NCBI GenBank assembly: GCA_030686995.1
Contig: CM060687.1
Location: 167,696,090 to 167,760,089, forward strand
From: Artemisia argyi
Taxonomy: Eukaryota; Streptophyta; Magnoliopsida; Asterales; Asteraceae
Length of the DNA: 64,000 nucleotides
Reading direction: 5' to 3'
In this document: positions 46,954 to 60,254 of the stretch, piece by piece
Numbering within the stretch: position 1 is the first letter of the stretch
Layout of the letters: each line of letters starts with the position of its first letter
Notes under the pieces: model-generated
What the model was told of the DNA's origin: nothing
Databases searched by the model: none
The model's input: the letters and a program-made list of their open reading frames with translations, nothing else
Made by a program: the position numbers and the translations under genes

Positions 46954-47122
46954 GTATGTGATAAGAATTGCAGCAGGTTGTTTTTACTTTTGTTAACGAG
47001 GGCGTTTGGATGTATGTCTAAACTGTTATGCAACTTAAATTTATGAAATCATTGATTGTCTGTCTGGACTGATAATTTCTTTGATTATTTGATTGATAGT
47101 TTAGGATACGAGTCACGACTAA

Positions 47123-47681
47123 TCATATTGTGATAAATATGTAAGTAGTTGCCTTAAGAGAATTGAATCTTGAGATATGTGTGAACCTTATTATATTGTG
47201 CATCCATTCTTTGGAGTATAGATTCTTGACGATCTCAGCTAGAGGCTTATCAGTGAACCTTATTATATTGTGTGCCCATGCCCCGGCTATGGCTCCTACA
47301 GTTGGTCCCAACATGTAGACCCATAAGCCTCGGTATTGGTTTGACACAATGGCTGGGCCTAGCGTCCTGGCTGGGTTCATTGATGCACCTGATATTGGTC
47401 TTCACCAACAAACAACAAAAGAAACATATATATTTTGAATTCTTCAAAAAACAAATTACAAAAAAAGTCACATTTTAGTAATAAAAATTATTGTACCCTG
47501 CAAACATGGCATTAAGCAATACAGTTGATCCAATGGCAAGTCCTGCTGCTTCTCCTATCTGTATCAACAGAATTAGAAATGTGAAGGTTAAAGAATATTC
47601 CTGAATTCTGAAATTAAAAAGGCACTTAGTTGTCAAACATATATTTAAGGAGTAGTCGATATTGTTTACGTCAACCCGAAC

Positions 47682-47772
<91 letters not shown>

Positions 47773-48759
47773 AGTATATAACTTCTTTAATTCGAAAATA
47801 GAATATCAGCTCTAGTTGTATTTGTATATGAATTTGATATTTTGGTAGTCGTTATTGTTTAGGTCAACCCGAATTTATAATATATATAATCAACTTTGTT
47901 AAGAATCTAAAATAATACAGATAATGGTTAAATTTGAAATTCGGTACTAACAGCTCGATCATCTGTGGCGACACTGGAGATGACAAACATGAGATAAAAT
48001 GTGATAATGAATTCCAGCACCAAAGATTGGATATCGGATCCCGTGGGAACTGTTGCTCCTAGATTATTGTTTCTCCCGTTGAATATTAGCCGTAGCGTTC
48101 CGCTTGCTAGTAATGATCCAAGAATTTGAGTAATCATGTATGCGGGCACCTAAAGAATGATAACAAACATCAATTGGCAATAATGTAACCTAAATATATT
48201 AACTGACTCACATTTTTAAAAGGGAATCTCTTGCTAGAGGCAAAGGCAATGGTGACTGCAGGGTTGAAATGGGCACCAGAGATGTGGCCGACTGAGTAAA
48301 TCATCACCATCGCCACCAACCCCCATACTATGGCGATTCCGGTTTGACCAATCACATGGTCCCTTTTGGAGTCCACTACTACTACGCCGCAACCTGCAAA
48401 TACCATGAAGTACGTGCCCAAAAATTCTGCTATCAGCTGCCACAGAGTTAAAACCGTAAGCAATAATTAGAAATACAAAGGAGCTATATGATAAATCTTT
48501 ACTCATTTATGAAAAAGGGGGTTATAGTAGTAACAAATAAACTAAAACAAAAATACCATCAAAGAAGAATTGGGTGGTCATGGCATATAATTTGAACTCT
48601 TGAAGAAGAAACAAAGAAGAAAGTAAAAACCTTTTGGCAAAAAGGAAGAGTGAAAAGTGTGGTTTGATGACGTGGTCGTGAAGGAATTGTATCACGTATC
48701 ATGTCAAGTGTCTCCCCATAATGTCCATTAACGGCTACCCCTCTACCATTCTCAGCCAT
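47123..48759 (-). CDS. NIP-type aquaporin, 296 aa, with altered C-terminus
   Basis: Exons 48759-48631, 48436-48212, 48149-47948, 47554-47497 and 47399-47123 join in phase to 296 aa, the five-exon layout of plant NIPs. Six membrane spans are visible, with both pore motifs [13 protein letters not shown] and [31 protein letters not shown] places Trp in helix 2, as in NIP subgroup I, which conduct water, glycerol and metalloids such as arsenite. It sits in plasma or ER membranes. Odd points: Arg replaces the Gly expected at the exon 3/4 junction (VREAAGLA), and the C-terminus contains HNIIRFT twice because of a local duplication (about 47181-47206 and 47250-47275), replacing the usual phosphorylatable tail. 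Tail-to-tail with the seipin fragment. Confidence 0.85.
47684..47766. repeat. (TA)n microsatellite in the NIP locus
   Basis: About 40 TA units within intron 3 of the aquaporin gene. The flanking GTCGATATTGTTTACGTCAA-like phrase recurs near 47846, so the intron contains a small duplication. Confidence 0.95.
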
Positions 48760-49904
48760 GCGCAGAACCACTATGTGCTTTCAAACAGGGAGAACTCAGC
48801 TGTGGACCCAAAAATTAAAAAATGGACATGTATATTTCTCCATGTGTGTGTCTAATGAAATAGAGAATGGGAGAGAAATGTCAAAGCTATTTAATATATT
48901 CTAGTGAGATAAGAGTATGATAATGGATGACCACATTGTAATAAAGAAGCTAATTGAATTGGTAATTTACATTTTATTATAATAATCGTTGGTTGTTTTG
49001 GTACAAATGAAAAGGCCAGCTTGAGAAGCAAATGAGAGTCATAACTCATACTGATATGGTAACCCTAGATTGGCTCAAATACACGTGATAGACGCACCCC
49101 CAAGTGCTTAAGCATGACCTTATGTCTAGAAGCACAGGACATGCTAGACTGGCTTTGTTATGAGAAGGGAAATAAAATTTTATTTAGTACGAAAGATAAG
49201 TGATAAGCCAAGAATTAATTTATTTATTTTTTATTTAATTTTTTTTTTTTATTTAATTTTTTTTTTTTTTTTTTTTTTTTTTAATGTATTTTGAGTTGTT
49301 TTGTTTTTAAGTTATACTTGATTTTTAGTTGTTTGTCTTGAAGTTATGTTTAATGTTTATCCTTGAGGGTGCATTTGGTTTAAGGGTTTGAAATATAGGA
49401 ATGACTATCCCAATACATCATAATATTTGGGTAGTGTGTTTATTACTAAAACATGGGTATCAAACCCACAAATATGGGTATCAAAACCCATTCCCATTCC
49501 CGCCGGGTCAACCCTGTTCAAACACTATTTTTGCTGTAAAAATCAGCATAAACCTTGTGTCTAAACACTTTTTTGACCCGTTTTTTGTTACGGAACCGGT
49601 TCAACCGGGTGACCCGTTTGACCGGCCGGGGTCTAACCGGGTTTCAAAACATTTCTAATTCCTTGCTTAATAATAGATCCATCAAGCAGTTTCATGTTAA
49701 ATTGGGTATTTCTTAATGGGATTTATGTGAATTTTAATGTGGTGTTTGGTTGGTTTTATTGATTGTTAATAATGTTTGCACGTTGATATTCAATAATTTG
49801 GTGTTGCCTTTTCAAGCAATGATTACTTTTTTAGAGTGTTTCGGATTGCTTGTTCGACTCGGCTTAAGATTATTTTCCGGCTTATTTTTGGACTTATTAT
49901 GACT
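48760..49904. other. NIP promoter and spacer
   Basis: 48760-49190 is the aquaporin upstream region. T-rich runs at 49227-49283 follow. 49370-49650 carries GCATTTGGTTTAAGGG and inverse-like GGGTTTCAAAAC with CCCATTCCCATTCCC, probably a decayed MITE. No gene. Confidence 0.45.
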
Positions 49905-51215
49905 TAGGGGATGTTTGTTTAAGCTTATATACGGGCTTATGAGTTTATGTGGTTTCGGCTTATATTTTACAAGCCGATATTTTTGGTTGTTTAAGTTTAT
50001 TTTTGGGCTTTTATTCAACTTGGCATATGGGGTGTTTGGATCCGCTTATTTAGCCGGCTTATAGGCGTATTTGACTTTGGAAAAGCCGATAAGCTCACTT
50101 ATTGAAGCTGATGACCTTATCAACTTCACCTTATTGGCTTAAGCCAAAAAGCTAAATTTAATAAGCTCTAAAAAGTGAGCTTTTCAGCTTTTCCAAAATC
50201 AAATAAGCCCATAAGCCGGCTAAATAAGCTAATCCAAACGCCCATTTTATAAGTTCGTTTTTATGGGCTTATTTTTTGAATTATGAGCTTATTGTGACTT
50301 AAATATGGAAAACGAGAGCAAGAGTTGGAAATTAAGCCAGGAAAAATTGGGCTTGTGAGTTTTGCATAATAGAAGCCCGAAAGTAAGCTTAAACAAACAG
50401 CCTTAAAACGTCTTATGCTTTTTGAAATAAGTAGAAACTAATAATCAGCTGTAACAATGCACCATGTATGAGAGAGTGTTTTGATTTGCTTTTGCTGTAA
50501 TAATTAGATAAGCATTTGTTCGGTTGTTTGGCAATTCTGCTTATTTTAAGCATTTAATAGGTGATTAATTATATCAAAAGTTGAATAAGCAACTGCTAAA
50601 CTGCTTAGAGGTTTTTGGGATTACGGTTTTGGAGTAGGTTATCTGATCATTATGTTTGCAATTATGTTTGCAAAAATGCAGATAATCAGATTATTGTGTT
50701 TGTCAAACCAATTGAAAAAGTGATTATTTATGTTTTCTTACTTCTTAGAGACAAAACGCTGTTTGTAACCGTATTCCCAAACACCCCTTTATCTTATCCT
50801 CAAATAACCGGATAATCATAAGCAGTTTGCTTTTATCCAAACACTCAGTACTGTTTGTCTATCATATCCAAAGACTAGAACTTCTAATAAGCAATCACAA
50901 ACACCCTCTTGGTGATTAACTTTAGAATCGAGGTAGTATATAATTTATCAAGTATTGTGCCAATTGAATAATGTATAGGGTTGATCTTTGTTGCATGTTT
51001 AGCTTATGTACTTATAGCGTCTTCTATCTTTTTTACAGGACCAGTCTGATAAACCGGCCATGAAAAAACAAGAGCTAATGCATGCTGCAAAGTAGAAAAG
51101 CAAGTGGTCTCGATTCTCGAATCTTAGTTCAGTATGTTTGCAGATCTGTTAGTTAATTCAGGTGCTTTGTTTTTTCTGTGATGTATTTTAGCTTTCAAGA
51201 AGCTACTCGTAGACT
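49905..51215 (+). pseudogene. 5'-truncated duplicate of SDH8 (intron plus exon 2)
   Basis: Collinear with 43412-44716 at high identity, including the intron MITE, the branch/acceptor region and all of exon 2 (51039-51095, ending in TAG) plus the 3' UTR. Exon 1 and promoter are missing to the left, so it cannot make SDH8. A few small indels distinguish the copies. Confidence 0.85.
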
Positions 51216-51555
51216 TTTAAAATTATCATTGAATAAGTTTGATACTTTCTTTTGATTGGCATAAATGACAACGAATGCATTAACTTTTCGCTTCTTGTGC
51301 AAATAACCATGTTTATTTATCATTACAAAAAACAACAAACACTTTTAAAATTTTAGCGTAAATATGTTACAATACACACGAGCTTAGATATAACGCCTTA
51401 AAAACCTTTTATTTAATAACTTCTCCTTCCTTGTCTATTTCCTTATGCCCTGTAAAACCTTTGAACGATATGAACTTAAATGATATTTTGTGATCAAAGA
51501 CCCTTATTGTAAATCATATAATATGATCATAATATAACATAATATAACACAACTT

Positions 51556-52799
51556 TTAAGCACTTGCGAGGTTGAGTCTTCTTCTGCATTCATCTGAGAG
51601 CATCACGGTTGGTGTTGGAATAGTGGAAGATGTAAAAGTTTCTGACCTCTCATCATCACTGTCAAAAGTTGTTGTACGGCCCTTAATCATATCTGCCTCT
51701 CCTTTGTTGTTCATCACAAGAATGTTACAAGGCACTTTCTTGGCAACATAGTCTATATGCTTCTTGTTATGGTGCCTGGAGTCGTGTTATGTATTTTCAT
51801 TGTTTTTAGTATTATTATACAAAGATGATTCAAAAAAAGTTCATTTACCTGTCAAAAACGACCCACGTGGCGTACGCGCTTGTGATTCTTTCAAGAACAA
51901 GTAATCTTTTTGGAAAACCTTGCCCACTCTCGATCTGTGGTGCAACCTGAGTGAATTATTCATTGTAAATATTAGCTTTTAATAGCTAATACACTTGTTT
52001 TTCTATAACAAATACTAATACATACATGTCCCTGACGGGACCTTAACCTACAACCTATGGCTGGGCAGGATGATAGGCGTATTTCGAGCCATCATCAGAA
52101 ACTCTTTATAGCCTCTATGTTTATCAACAAACTATTCACTTACCTTATATTTTACACAAAGATCAACCAAAGCTTGAGCCTTTTGACACCTTGGATTCAT
52201 ACTTAGTAAATCTTCTATCTTCATCTTCCATATGTCTGTCTCGGTCTTACAAGAAACTGCAACATAACCTTACTATTGTATTACAAAAAACCATAGTAAA
52301 CATAAAAGGGTTCTTTGCATAAAATATCCACTTGTCCCCTTTTAGTTTCTATATAAAGATATTAAATTTATATACAAGATTATATATCATGTTGATATTT
52401 AAAAAAATAAAAATAAAAATAAAAATAAATAAAAAAACAAACAAACAAACAAACAAACAAACAAACAAATTAACAAACTAAGATTAATGGGTTACATTTG
52501 AGTCACTTACAGACAAAGGTTAGCCATGGCTTGACACCCAAAAGAGTTATGGTGCAACAAGTGTCAAGTGCAATGTTCTTGAGAACCCATTCAAGAGTCT
52601 CTACCGAGAACTCTTTCATGGCATCCATCACTATCACCACGTGCTTCCGTTCAAATGATTCTTCTGAGACTCTTGGACCAAGATCACTACCCAAACATCT
52701 CCGGTACTGATTTGAAGGTGGTTGCAGGTGATGGTGGTCCTTGTGGCACTGGCGTCGGTGGATTTGGTCTTGCCAAGACATGTTTACTGCTGAAATCAT
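51556..52799 (-). CDS. Universal-stress-protein-like (adenine nucleotide alpha hydrolase-like), 239 aa
   Basis: Exons 52799-52511, 52256-52144, 51946-51849 and 51775-51556 join in phase to 239 aa. After a His/Gln-rich start, KHVVIVMDAMKEFSVETLEW is the first beta strand and helix of the USP fold, followed by ITLLGVKPWL. Later blocks include KAQALVDLCVKYK, FPKRLLVLERITSAYATWVVFDR and VAKKVPCNILVMN. The C-terminal tail is acidic and Ser/Thr-rich (TTTFDSDDERSETFTSSTIP). The ATP-loop GxxG signature of canonical USPs is not evident, so nucleotide binding is uncertain. Start could also be at Met 7 (MSWQDQ). Intron 1 contains an (AAAC)n repeat. Confidence 0.65.
52438..52470. repeat. (AAAC)n microsatellite
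   Basis: About eight AAAC units within intron 1 of the stress-protein-like gene, next to an AAATA-rich run. Confidence 0.9.
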
Positions 52800-54339
52800 C
52801 TTTTTTGAAGTGTTTGGGGGAGAATGTAAAAGAATTTCTGTTAATGGTCTCTAACCCTCTTATAAATGTAGCTTTTTGTTTTTATTGGAAATGTTAAAAA
52901 CAAACCACAACGAAATCTTTGACATTAGCAAGGGATGTAGCTTAGTTTTTATAACGCATCCTAAGTCCCAAGGTCAAACTAAGTATCCTTGTGCATAGGC
53001 ACAAGTGACAAGACATGGTATGTATTTTCTGGGTTTTATAGTAAAAGTTAATTCTATTCACTTGCCTATATGGTTTTCGAAGAGGCATCTCCATGTCGAC
53101 GTGTAAGCTTACAAATTTACCGCTAAACGTTTGGGTTTTGACTATACAAAAAGAGTATATAAAGTGTGAGTGCTTCATATACTTAGACTTATAGAGGTAG
53201 AATCGTGTAGGTGACAAAATGTGCCTGTTGGATGTGGTTGTGTTATGTGTTGTACTAGTTTCCTGTTGAAACGGGTCATTTTTGGTACATTTCAGTACAG
53301 CTGGGTTGATTCACAAACATAAATGCATTAGTTTTAATTACAGATTATTTTAGTATTTTACTAAAACAACGTAGATGTTGTATTGCTGCGAAAATACACT
53401 TTGGATATCTATCAATCTATTCATCTGATTTGATTTGTTCCCCTTTTGGCCGAGATTATCAATTTAACCTACTTGAGATAAAACACAACACTAGTCGAAG
53501 CCATTCATAGTTAATGATCGCTTTTAATAGCAAGTTCTTTGATGAATTAGGTAGTAGATGCAAATTTTGTTATGGTTGTACTTGTAACATATGAATCTAT
53601 ACTTGACCGTTTTGCACAAATAAAACAAGAATTAAAGACATTAATTGAATGTGTGGTATATAAGAAACATTAATCAGGACAGCATCTTAGTGTATCCCGA
53701 AGAGTGAAGACTTTAAGAATTCATTGAACACCTGTATAATACAAATACCCCTACACATAGAACATGAGTATATGAATCTATGCTGGAAACATGGGAGTCG
53801 GAATGGTTCCGGGGTGGCTAAGGGTAGTCCCAACCCCGAATACGAAACCCCTCCTTGTTTTTTGAGGATCACCGTTTTAAGTATAAAAGCTTTGAAATAG
53901 AGAAATCTTGGTTTCATATTTTATATAAAATACTTAAATAACCGGGTTTTGGTTTCGCGTAAGTGAGGCAGGGCTCACCAAAATAAGTCCTCCGATCCAG
54001 TGTATCAAAACTGATCCCGGGTCCCGGCTGATAATATCAGGTTGTAGATTTCACCCTCGGATTTGGGGTTTTGCCATCCTTACTAGGGAGCGATTGCATT
54101 GCACACTTGAACAGTACAGACATCATTGCATATAGACCAAATTTATTTGACAATATATAGAATGCATGGTTTATTCGAAAGATCAAGACAGCATATTTGA
54201 ATATGTTGGGCACTCGGGAATTCATTGCACACTTTTACAATACAAATGTGCTACTCCAACTTATGAAAGCCAAAACACTTTCTATCACTAAAAAAGCCAA
54301 ATCAAGCATAAATTTGATGCTGACTAATGATGCAGAAGT

Positions 54340-55790
54340 CTTTACACTATAATTATCTTGGATTTAATCAGCACAAAGTCATGATTTAAACCACTTTTTA
54401 TCATATTCCTAGTTTTTTAACAAGGGGAAATAGGACGAAACTTTGCATTTGTCACTACTTATTACAATGGATTTGTTGTTTCGTAAAGAAACAAAAAACC
54501 TACTTTCTTTTGCTTATCGTTTGTATCAATTTCATTGTATGCAGTTAGGTTCTCATGAAACGAATATATATGGCCGAGAACGTAAACATATGATATATTG
54601 AACTCCCTGAAATTTTTATTTCAATTTATTTGTGGAAATAGATGAATGATTTAAGTTTTGTTGGTTATTCATTTTCATGATTCATGCTGCAGGATTGTTA
54701 TAATCATATCTGTTACATGGTGTTTGCTTGATTCTCATCCATATTAGCGAATCAAAATGAAAATTGAGAAATTAAGCGATTCTCTGCAATGGTTGAAGTA
54801 GCAAGTTTATTAGAATAGCTTTTATAAGCCATTAAGCATTAACTAATTTGTGTTTGACCAAATATATTTGTGAGATCATGGTTCAGCTGGACTAAAGTAT
54901 GTCATAGTGGGAGTTCTAGTTTAGGTTAGGTTGTGATTATGCAAATCAAGAAACATTTATGCAATGTATTGTGCTTTTATCAACTACTCTACTAAGAAAT
55001 TCGTATAGTAGTAATATCAACAAACAAAATAACAATGTATTTCACGTCGGTCATAATACATATTGTCGTGTCACTTTAGTTATTCAAATTATTGTTCATC
55101 ATATGTGATTTCTCATGTAAGTTTCAAAAAAAAAAAAAAGACGAGAAAACGTTCAAAAAAAGTGGAAAAAAAATGTTTGTCGAAAATATATCAAAGTACC
55201 CGGCTATGGAAAGATAATTAAATGCTGGTCGTGAGGGTATAATTTGTTTTGGCTAACGATTAACGGTTAATGAGATATTTAAATTATAAAAAATAAGTGA
55301 AATATAAAATGTTTTTAAACTCAGCTATTAAACTTTTTAGACGGATTGTGGAGATGAGTCATCCGTATGCAAGAAATTTTTGGTATCCAAAATAACTCTC
55401 CTCTGATGTACAGTATAAGTCATTACAACACGATTGATTTGGATTTAATTAGCACAATAACCTGATTTAAACCACTTTTTATCATATTCATAGATGTTTA
55501 ACAAGAGCCAGTAGGACGAAACTTTGCATGTGCCACTGTCTATAACAACGGATTTATCATTTGGGACACATACAAACAACCTAGTTCTTTGCTTATCGTT
55601 TATATCATTTCGTCGTATAGAGTTAGAATCTCATTAAATGAATATCTATGGTCGAGAAAGATAACGTTCTTATAATAGATGAATGGGTTCAATTTTGATG
55701 ATCATACAGTTTCACCCATATCAGTTACATTGTGTTTGTTTGATTCTCATCCACATTAGCTAATTAGATTTGAAAATTAAGCATGTACCA
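54340..55790. repeat. Diverged tandem duplication, period about 1.1 kb
   Basis: 54340-54780 and 55415-55790 share GATTTAAACCACTTTTTATC, GGACGAAACTTTGCAT, GCTTATCGTTT and TGATTCTCATCCA. Both may be copies of one unknown non-coding element. Confidence 0.65.
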
Positions 55791-56574
55791 GGGATGGACC
55801 TATATTGGTGAAGGGTGTGGCACGGGCTACCCCCGATTTTAAGTCACCAGGTGCAAAATTTTCAATAATTGTCGATTTTTAGTATGGGCAACCTCCAATA
55901 ATTTAATTTTGCTACTTTCGTTTTTCATGGTGTAACTTTAGTTAACACAAATGCCAATTGTGCAACACCCTCTCAAGATTCCCTGGTGTGTCTCTGGCAT
56001 GAACCAACGTTTATTGACCAATTATACTAGTGAGATCATGCATGTCTCAGCTGGACTAGAATACGTGATATAGTTACTGTTCATGAGTAGCACGATTGTA
56101 TGGAAGATGAAACAAGATAATCACTAAAGATGGCAGAAGAATGGAGTTCGCGAAACATATTGTTATTGGCGGAATGAGATGGTTTTTATATAAAAAGTCA
56201 AAATCAAAGCCTTTAAGTTGGTTGTTCAAGCAAATATTGGTTCATACATGCCCCTTTGGCGACATTACATTACAGTTCTCAGGCCCATTTGGTTTGTAAA
56301 ATAATTTCGAATCAGATTTGAATTCGGTTTAGAATAAAAGAAAATGATGTAAGAGGAAAAAAATAATATTTTATAAAACTTTATTTTAATAGTTGATAAA
56401 TGATTTATTAGAAAGAAAGTCGGTAGTTTTATTTTTTAATAATTAATTTATGTATTAATTGTGAGTGTGAAATAAATGCAGGGTTCATTATTTACAAAAA
56501 ATACCACATTAGACATGAATCAATCTATCATTACCGGACCCACTTCGATTCCCAAAAGCTTGAACCAAATATCA

Positions 56575-56910
56575 GGGCCTGTTTGGTTTGATACTTTTGA
56601 ATGACTTTTGCATTGAAAAGACTTTTATTATTTGTTTGGTTCATTCTTTTGAAAAAAGAGTCATTGTTTGAATGATATATTGATAGTTAGGCACTGTGGT
56701 AGGTTTCAAATAAATATGTGTACTTTGTGGACCTTTTTTTTTGCCTCTCTCTATATCTAGATCACTTATGCTATTTTTATAATACAAATAATATATTTTA
56801 TTTAAAATTTATTATAAAATATATTTAAAATAAATATAATTTCTTTCACCAAAACCTACCTCAAATCCAAATCCGAATCCAATCCCACTTATAAACCAAA
56901 CAGACCCTTA
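56575..56910. mobile_element. Tourist-like MITE remnant
   Basis: Starts GGGCCTGTTTGGTTTGAT and ends ATAAACCAAACAGACCC, imperfect inverse copies, next to TTA at the right. Typical Harbinger-derived ends; duplication on the left is not clear. Confidence 0.55.
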
Positions 56911-57416
56911 ATTTTTGGAGTGAAATCATTTTTTGAATCCAAAAACTATAAACCAAACTTGCCATCAATGTTTTTGGTCTAGTTCACGTGATCAATTGGG
57001 TCATATTGGTATTGATGAACAATTGAAGTGAACAATAGTTATTACTCCAACTAATAAATGGCCCACTAATAAAACCAACCACCAACAACTCATAGTTATT
57101 ACAACCAATCTAAAAAAATCGCATATACAAACACCATAGCCGGACATCATCTAGCAACCTCAATCTCTCATAAAGAAAACATCATTGTTGCAAAAAACCT
57201 TCTCAACGAACATCATAAACACAAATTCTCATCACAGGAAGGAGGGGCTTTTTGGTAATTGCTGTTTTTTGGCCGTAAATTGTTTGTTTTTTTCTATAGC
57301 TAAACGTATAAAACTTTTTCAGCTTGGTTTGAATAAAAATAGAAAATTTCATTCTGGTTTAAGATACTAGCTGTCAAAGTGTTTATACATCATCGATCTA
57401 AGGTTTGAGAGTGAAA

Positions 57417-59249
57417 ATGGAAGAGATGAATCATTTTGCTCACCAAGAGCATCCTTTGAAGCTCATCGAGAATTGGAATGAAGGTGGTGACGATGAAAAG
57501 AAAGGAGACGTTGTTGGCTGCTTTGGATGTGAAGAACCCATATCCTCAAGTGGCTCTGCATATGCCTGCGCAGAGTGTTGTTTTTTTCTGCATAAATCAT
57601 GTGCACAGCTTCCACTCACTATTAACCTCCCTTCCATATTTCAGCATCCTCTAAAACTCATTAATGTGAGAAGAACAAGAGCCAAAGATTTTGTTTGTGA
57701 TGTATGTCTTGATTGCTTAACTCATGGATTGTGTTATGTTGAAAGTGATGAGCCTGTATATTCATTTTGCATTAATTGTTGTGTTGGTGAGTCTGCTCGC
57801 AAGTCGGAAGCTGATGCAATTGAGGAAGAGGCAATGGTAAAGTTAAAACATAAAGGTCACCCCAAACACGCTTTAACCCTCCAGTTAAGACCTGGTGCAA
57901 TCCTTTGTGATGCTTGCAAAACTGAAGAAAAAGACTTGTTCTATCTATGTGATAGCTGTGACTTTTATATCCACAAGGGTTGTACAAACTTAGCCCCTAC
58001 TCTCGATCTACCACATCACCCTAAACACTCACTTGTTCTCGTCTATTCGCTTCCAGATCACTTCTTTAATTTTCCCCAATCTTGCGAGTTTTGCAAAAAA
58101 TACATTCGACGGAATGAATGGTTGTATCACTGTGCAAACTGTAGATATTTTACTCATATCAAATGTGCCTTAAATGCAGGGCCGCCTACTCCTCCAGGTA
58201 ACTAATTATAACTTGTCTTCATTTTTGTTTGTTTTCTCTTTTCTAATTAGGAAGCCGTGATTTCAGAGGATCCAAGTACTTCTGCTGCTAGTGAAGACAC
58301 AAGCAATTTGCTGCATTTTCCAATGTCTGTACCATTTATGGATCCATTGAAACTACTGCATCTCAAAGAGTTATCTCTCGATAACAATGATGAAGTAGAA
58401 ATCACCCATCCAAGTCACGATCACCCATTAATCCTTGCTGCAAAACCCCAAAATAACAATGTTCCTGACGTTAGTGATCCAATAGAGGTATGTTATGGGT
58501 GTGTACGACCCCTGTCATTTCCATACTATAGATGCTGCAAAGATGGTTGTTCATTCAATCTCCACAAATATTGTGCCCAATTACCCCTTACACTAAAACA
58601 TCAACTTCACCTTGATCATCCCCTTGACTTGGCAGACACATCAGGATCTTATGAATGCACTGGTTGCTACAGCTATGGTAATACGTTCTTGTATAGATGT
58701 GAAACTTGCGGTTTTCACCTTTGTGTAAACTGTGCATATCTACCCAACATCATCAAACACAAAACCCACAACCATCCACTTATCCAAGTTATAGATCCCC
58801 AACCTTTATGTAAGGCTTGTAACAAATTTGATAATTGTATAAGCTATGCTTGCAAGGCTTGTGAGTTCCAATTAGGCATGTATTGTGCAATGAGGTCGCC
58901 ACTTTCCCTAGGTCACAGGTTTTGCAGAGGACATGAAATCCCTTTGACGTATCCTCCAGTTGAAGATCACCCTGAAGACTTTTATTGCGATATTTGTGAG
59001 AAAGAAATGCACCCTAAACACCCACTCTATCATTGTCACGATTGCAAGAATTCTTTTCACCTTGATTGCCTTAGTCCAGTTGATCTTTTTGCAAACATTT
59101 TCTACAAGGGCACGTGGACCGTTTCATATCACAAACATCCATTAACATATGTTAGAAGACAGAAAGGTACTCCCAAGTATGTGTGTTCTACTTGTAATCG
59201 TGATATTAAGAGCACTAGGTATCGTGGTGCCGTCCTGTTGGTGTCGTGA
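57417..59249 (+). CDS. Multi-DC1 (C1-like zinc) protein, 591 aa as it now reads, 3' truncated
   Basis: Exon 1 57417-58197 and exon 2 58255-59249. The only in-phase join uses a very short 57-bp intron with acceptor GAAG|CC. Start is the first ATG. Eight DC1/C1-like modules with H, CxxC, CxxC, H and C ligands are visible, e.g. GCFGCEEP...CAECCFFLHKSC, LCDACKTEEK...CDSCDFYIHKGC, CEFCKKY...CANCRYFTHIKC, CYGCVRP...CSFNLHKYC, YCDICEKE...CHDCKNSFHLDC. A ninth stops after YVCSTCNRDI and runs into foreign sequence (RGAVLLVS, stop). DC1 proteins are plant zinc-binding proteins linked to stress and hormone signalling. The missing half-module lies at 60084. Confidence 0.78.
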
Positions 59250-60083
59250 GAAAAAGTACTGCCACATCAGCACCTTTTCTCATAACACCAGAATTCACCA
59301 TAACACCAAAAACCCCCTCCCTCCTATAACACCAGTTTCTAGTGCCGTCATACACCCTTAGACCCCACATCCATATATCTTTTTCTTTTGTTCATTTATT
59401 TAAATAAACTAACACATTTAATTAAAATTAAAATTTCATTCATTTAAGAAATACATTAAAAAAAATAGAATAAAATAAATGATACAGTAAAACAAATGTA
59501 CATACTTTAGTTTTATCCGCACCATGTATGTTCAAGTACTTGTGAACATTTAATCAAATAGATAGTGTGGCATGTGCATGCAGTGGACATCTAAACAACA
59601 TCACAATAATTCGATTTAAAAAATATTGTTTACTACAGTACATTTCACTTTTTATCTTAAAGGCCCATATGTTGCACAACCACCCAAAAAATCTGAGTCA
59701 CTCAACCCTATCTCTTTCATATGTTGCACAGCCACCCAAAAATCTCCATAGTCATTCTCCAGCAAAAATTAAGCATCCACCAAATATCAAGACAACGTTT
59801 CTTTGATTCTTGCTCAAACCAAGTAACAGCCACCGAATCAACCTAATACGAGAAAAAAAGTTGGGGGGGGGGGGGGGGGGGGGGAACGTGAAAACGCCAC
59901 AAATAAACGGGATAACACGACCCCCGGTACCCTTCTCGCGTCGTCGTGTTGCATTTTCCGGGACCATCTCGGCTGGTCATGATGGCTCAGCGCTCGAAAA
60001 TGCGAGGGACGGTACCCTCTTGGCGCCTTCGCGTTGCGTTTTGGCGGAAAACGCCTCTCAAAACGCAGGGTACCCTCCCCTCT
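59250..60083. mobile_element. Insertion that separated the end of the DC1 gene
   Basis: About 0.85 kb between CNRDI and its natural continuation NGYLVLEC. It has a left part with CACTAG...CTAGTG ends (59213-59345) and CATAACACC repeats, an AT-rich middle, a G22 tract (59863-59884), and a GC-rich right part (59885-60083) with repeated GGTACCCT and inverted CGTTTTGGCGGAAAACG. Probably a composite of transposons. No single element boundary is certain. Confidence 0.6.
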
Positions 60084-60254
60084 AATGGTTATTTGGTCCT
60101 TGAATGTCAGACAGGGATATGTAATTTCAGTACCTGCTTTAAGTGTCATCGGATTGAAGAAAGAAAGAATGGTGTCCCCTTTCTCCGCAACCGTCTGTTC
60201 AGATCTATCTTGGGTACGGGTCCCCCTTTCTCGCGTAAAAGCGATCAGAATTGA
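60084..60254 (+). pseudogene. Detached C-terminal end of the DC1 gene
   Basis: NGYLVLECQTGICNFSTCFK followed by CHRIEE is the second half of a DC1 module (CxxC, C, C), open to a TGA at 60254. It continues the module cut at 59200. It can be translated only if the insertion is spliced out. Confidence 0.75.

Larger units (their letters stand above)
52800..57416. other. Gene-poor intergenic region
   Basis: No gene recognised in 4.6 kb. Contents: a segment at 54218-54330 that recurs at about 61588-61690 (TTCATTGCACACTTTTACAA); a diverged tandem duplication (listed); an A13 run at 55127; repeat-like TTTGGTTTG ends near 56288 and 56580; and the DC1 gene promoter. Short open frames here lack family features. 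Confidence 0.5.
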
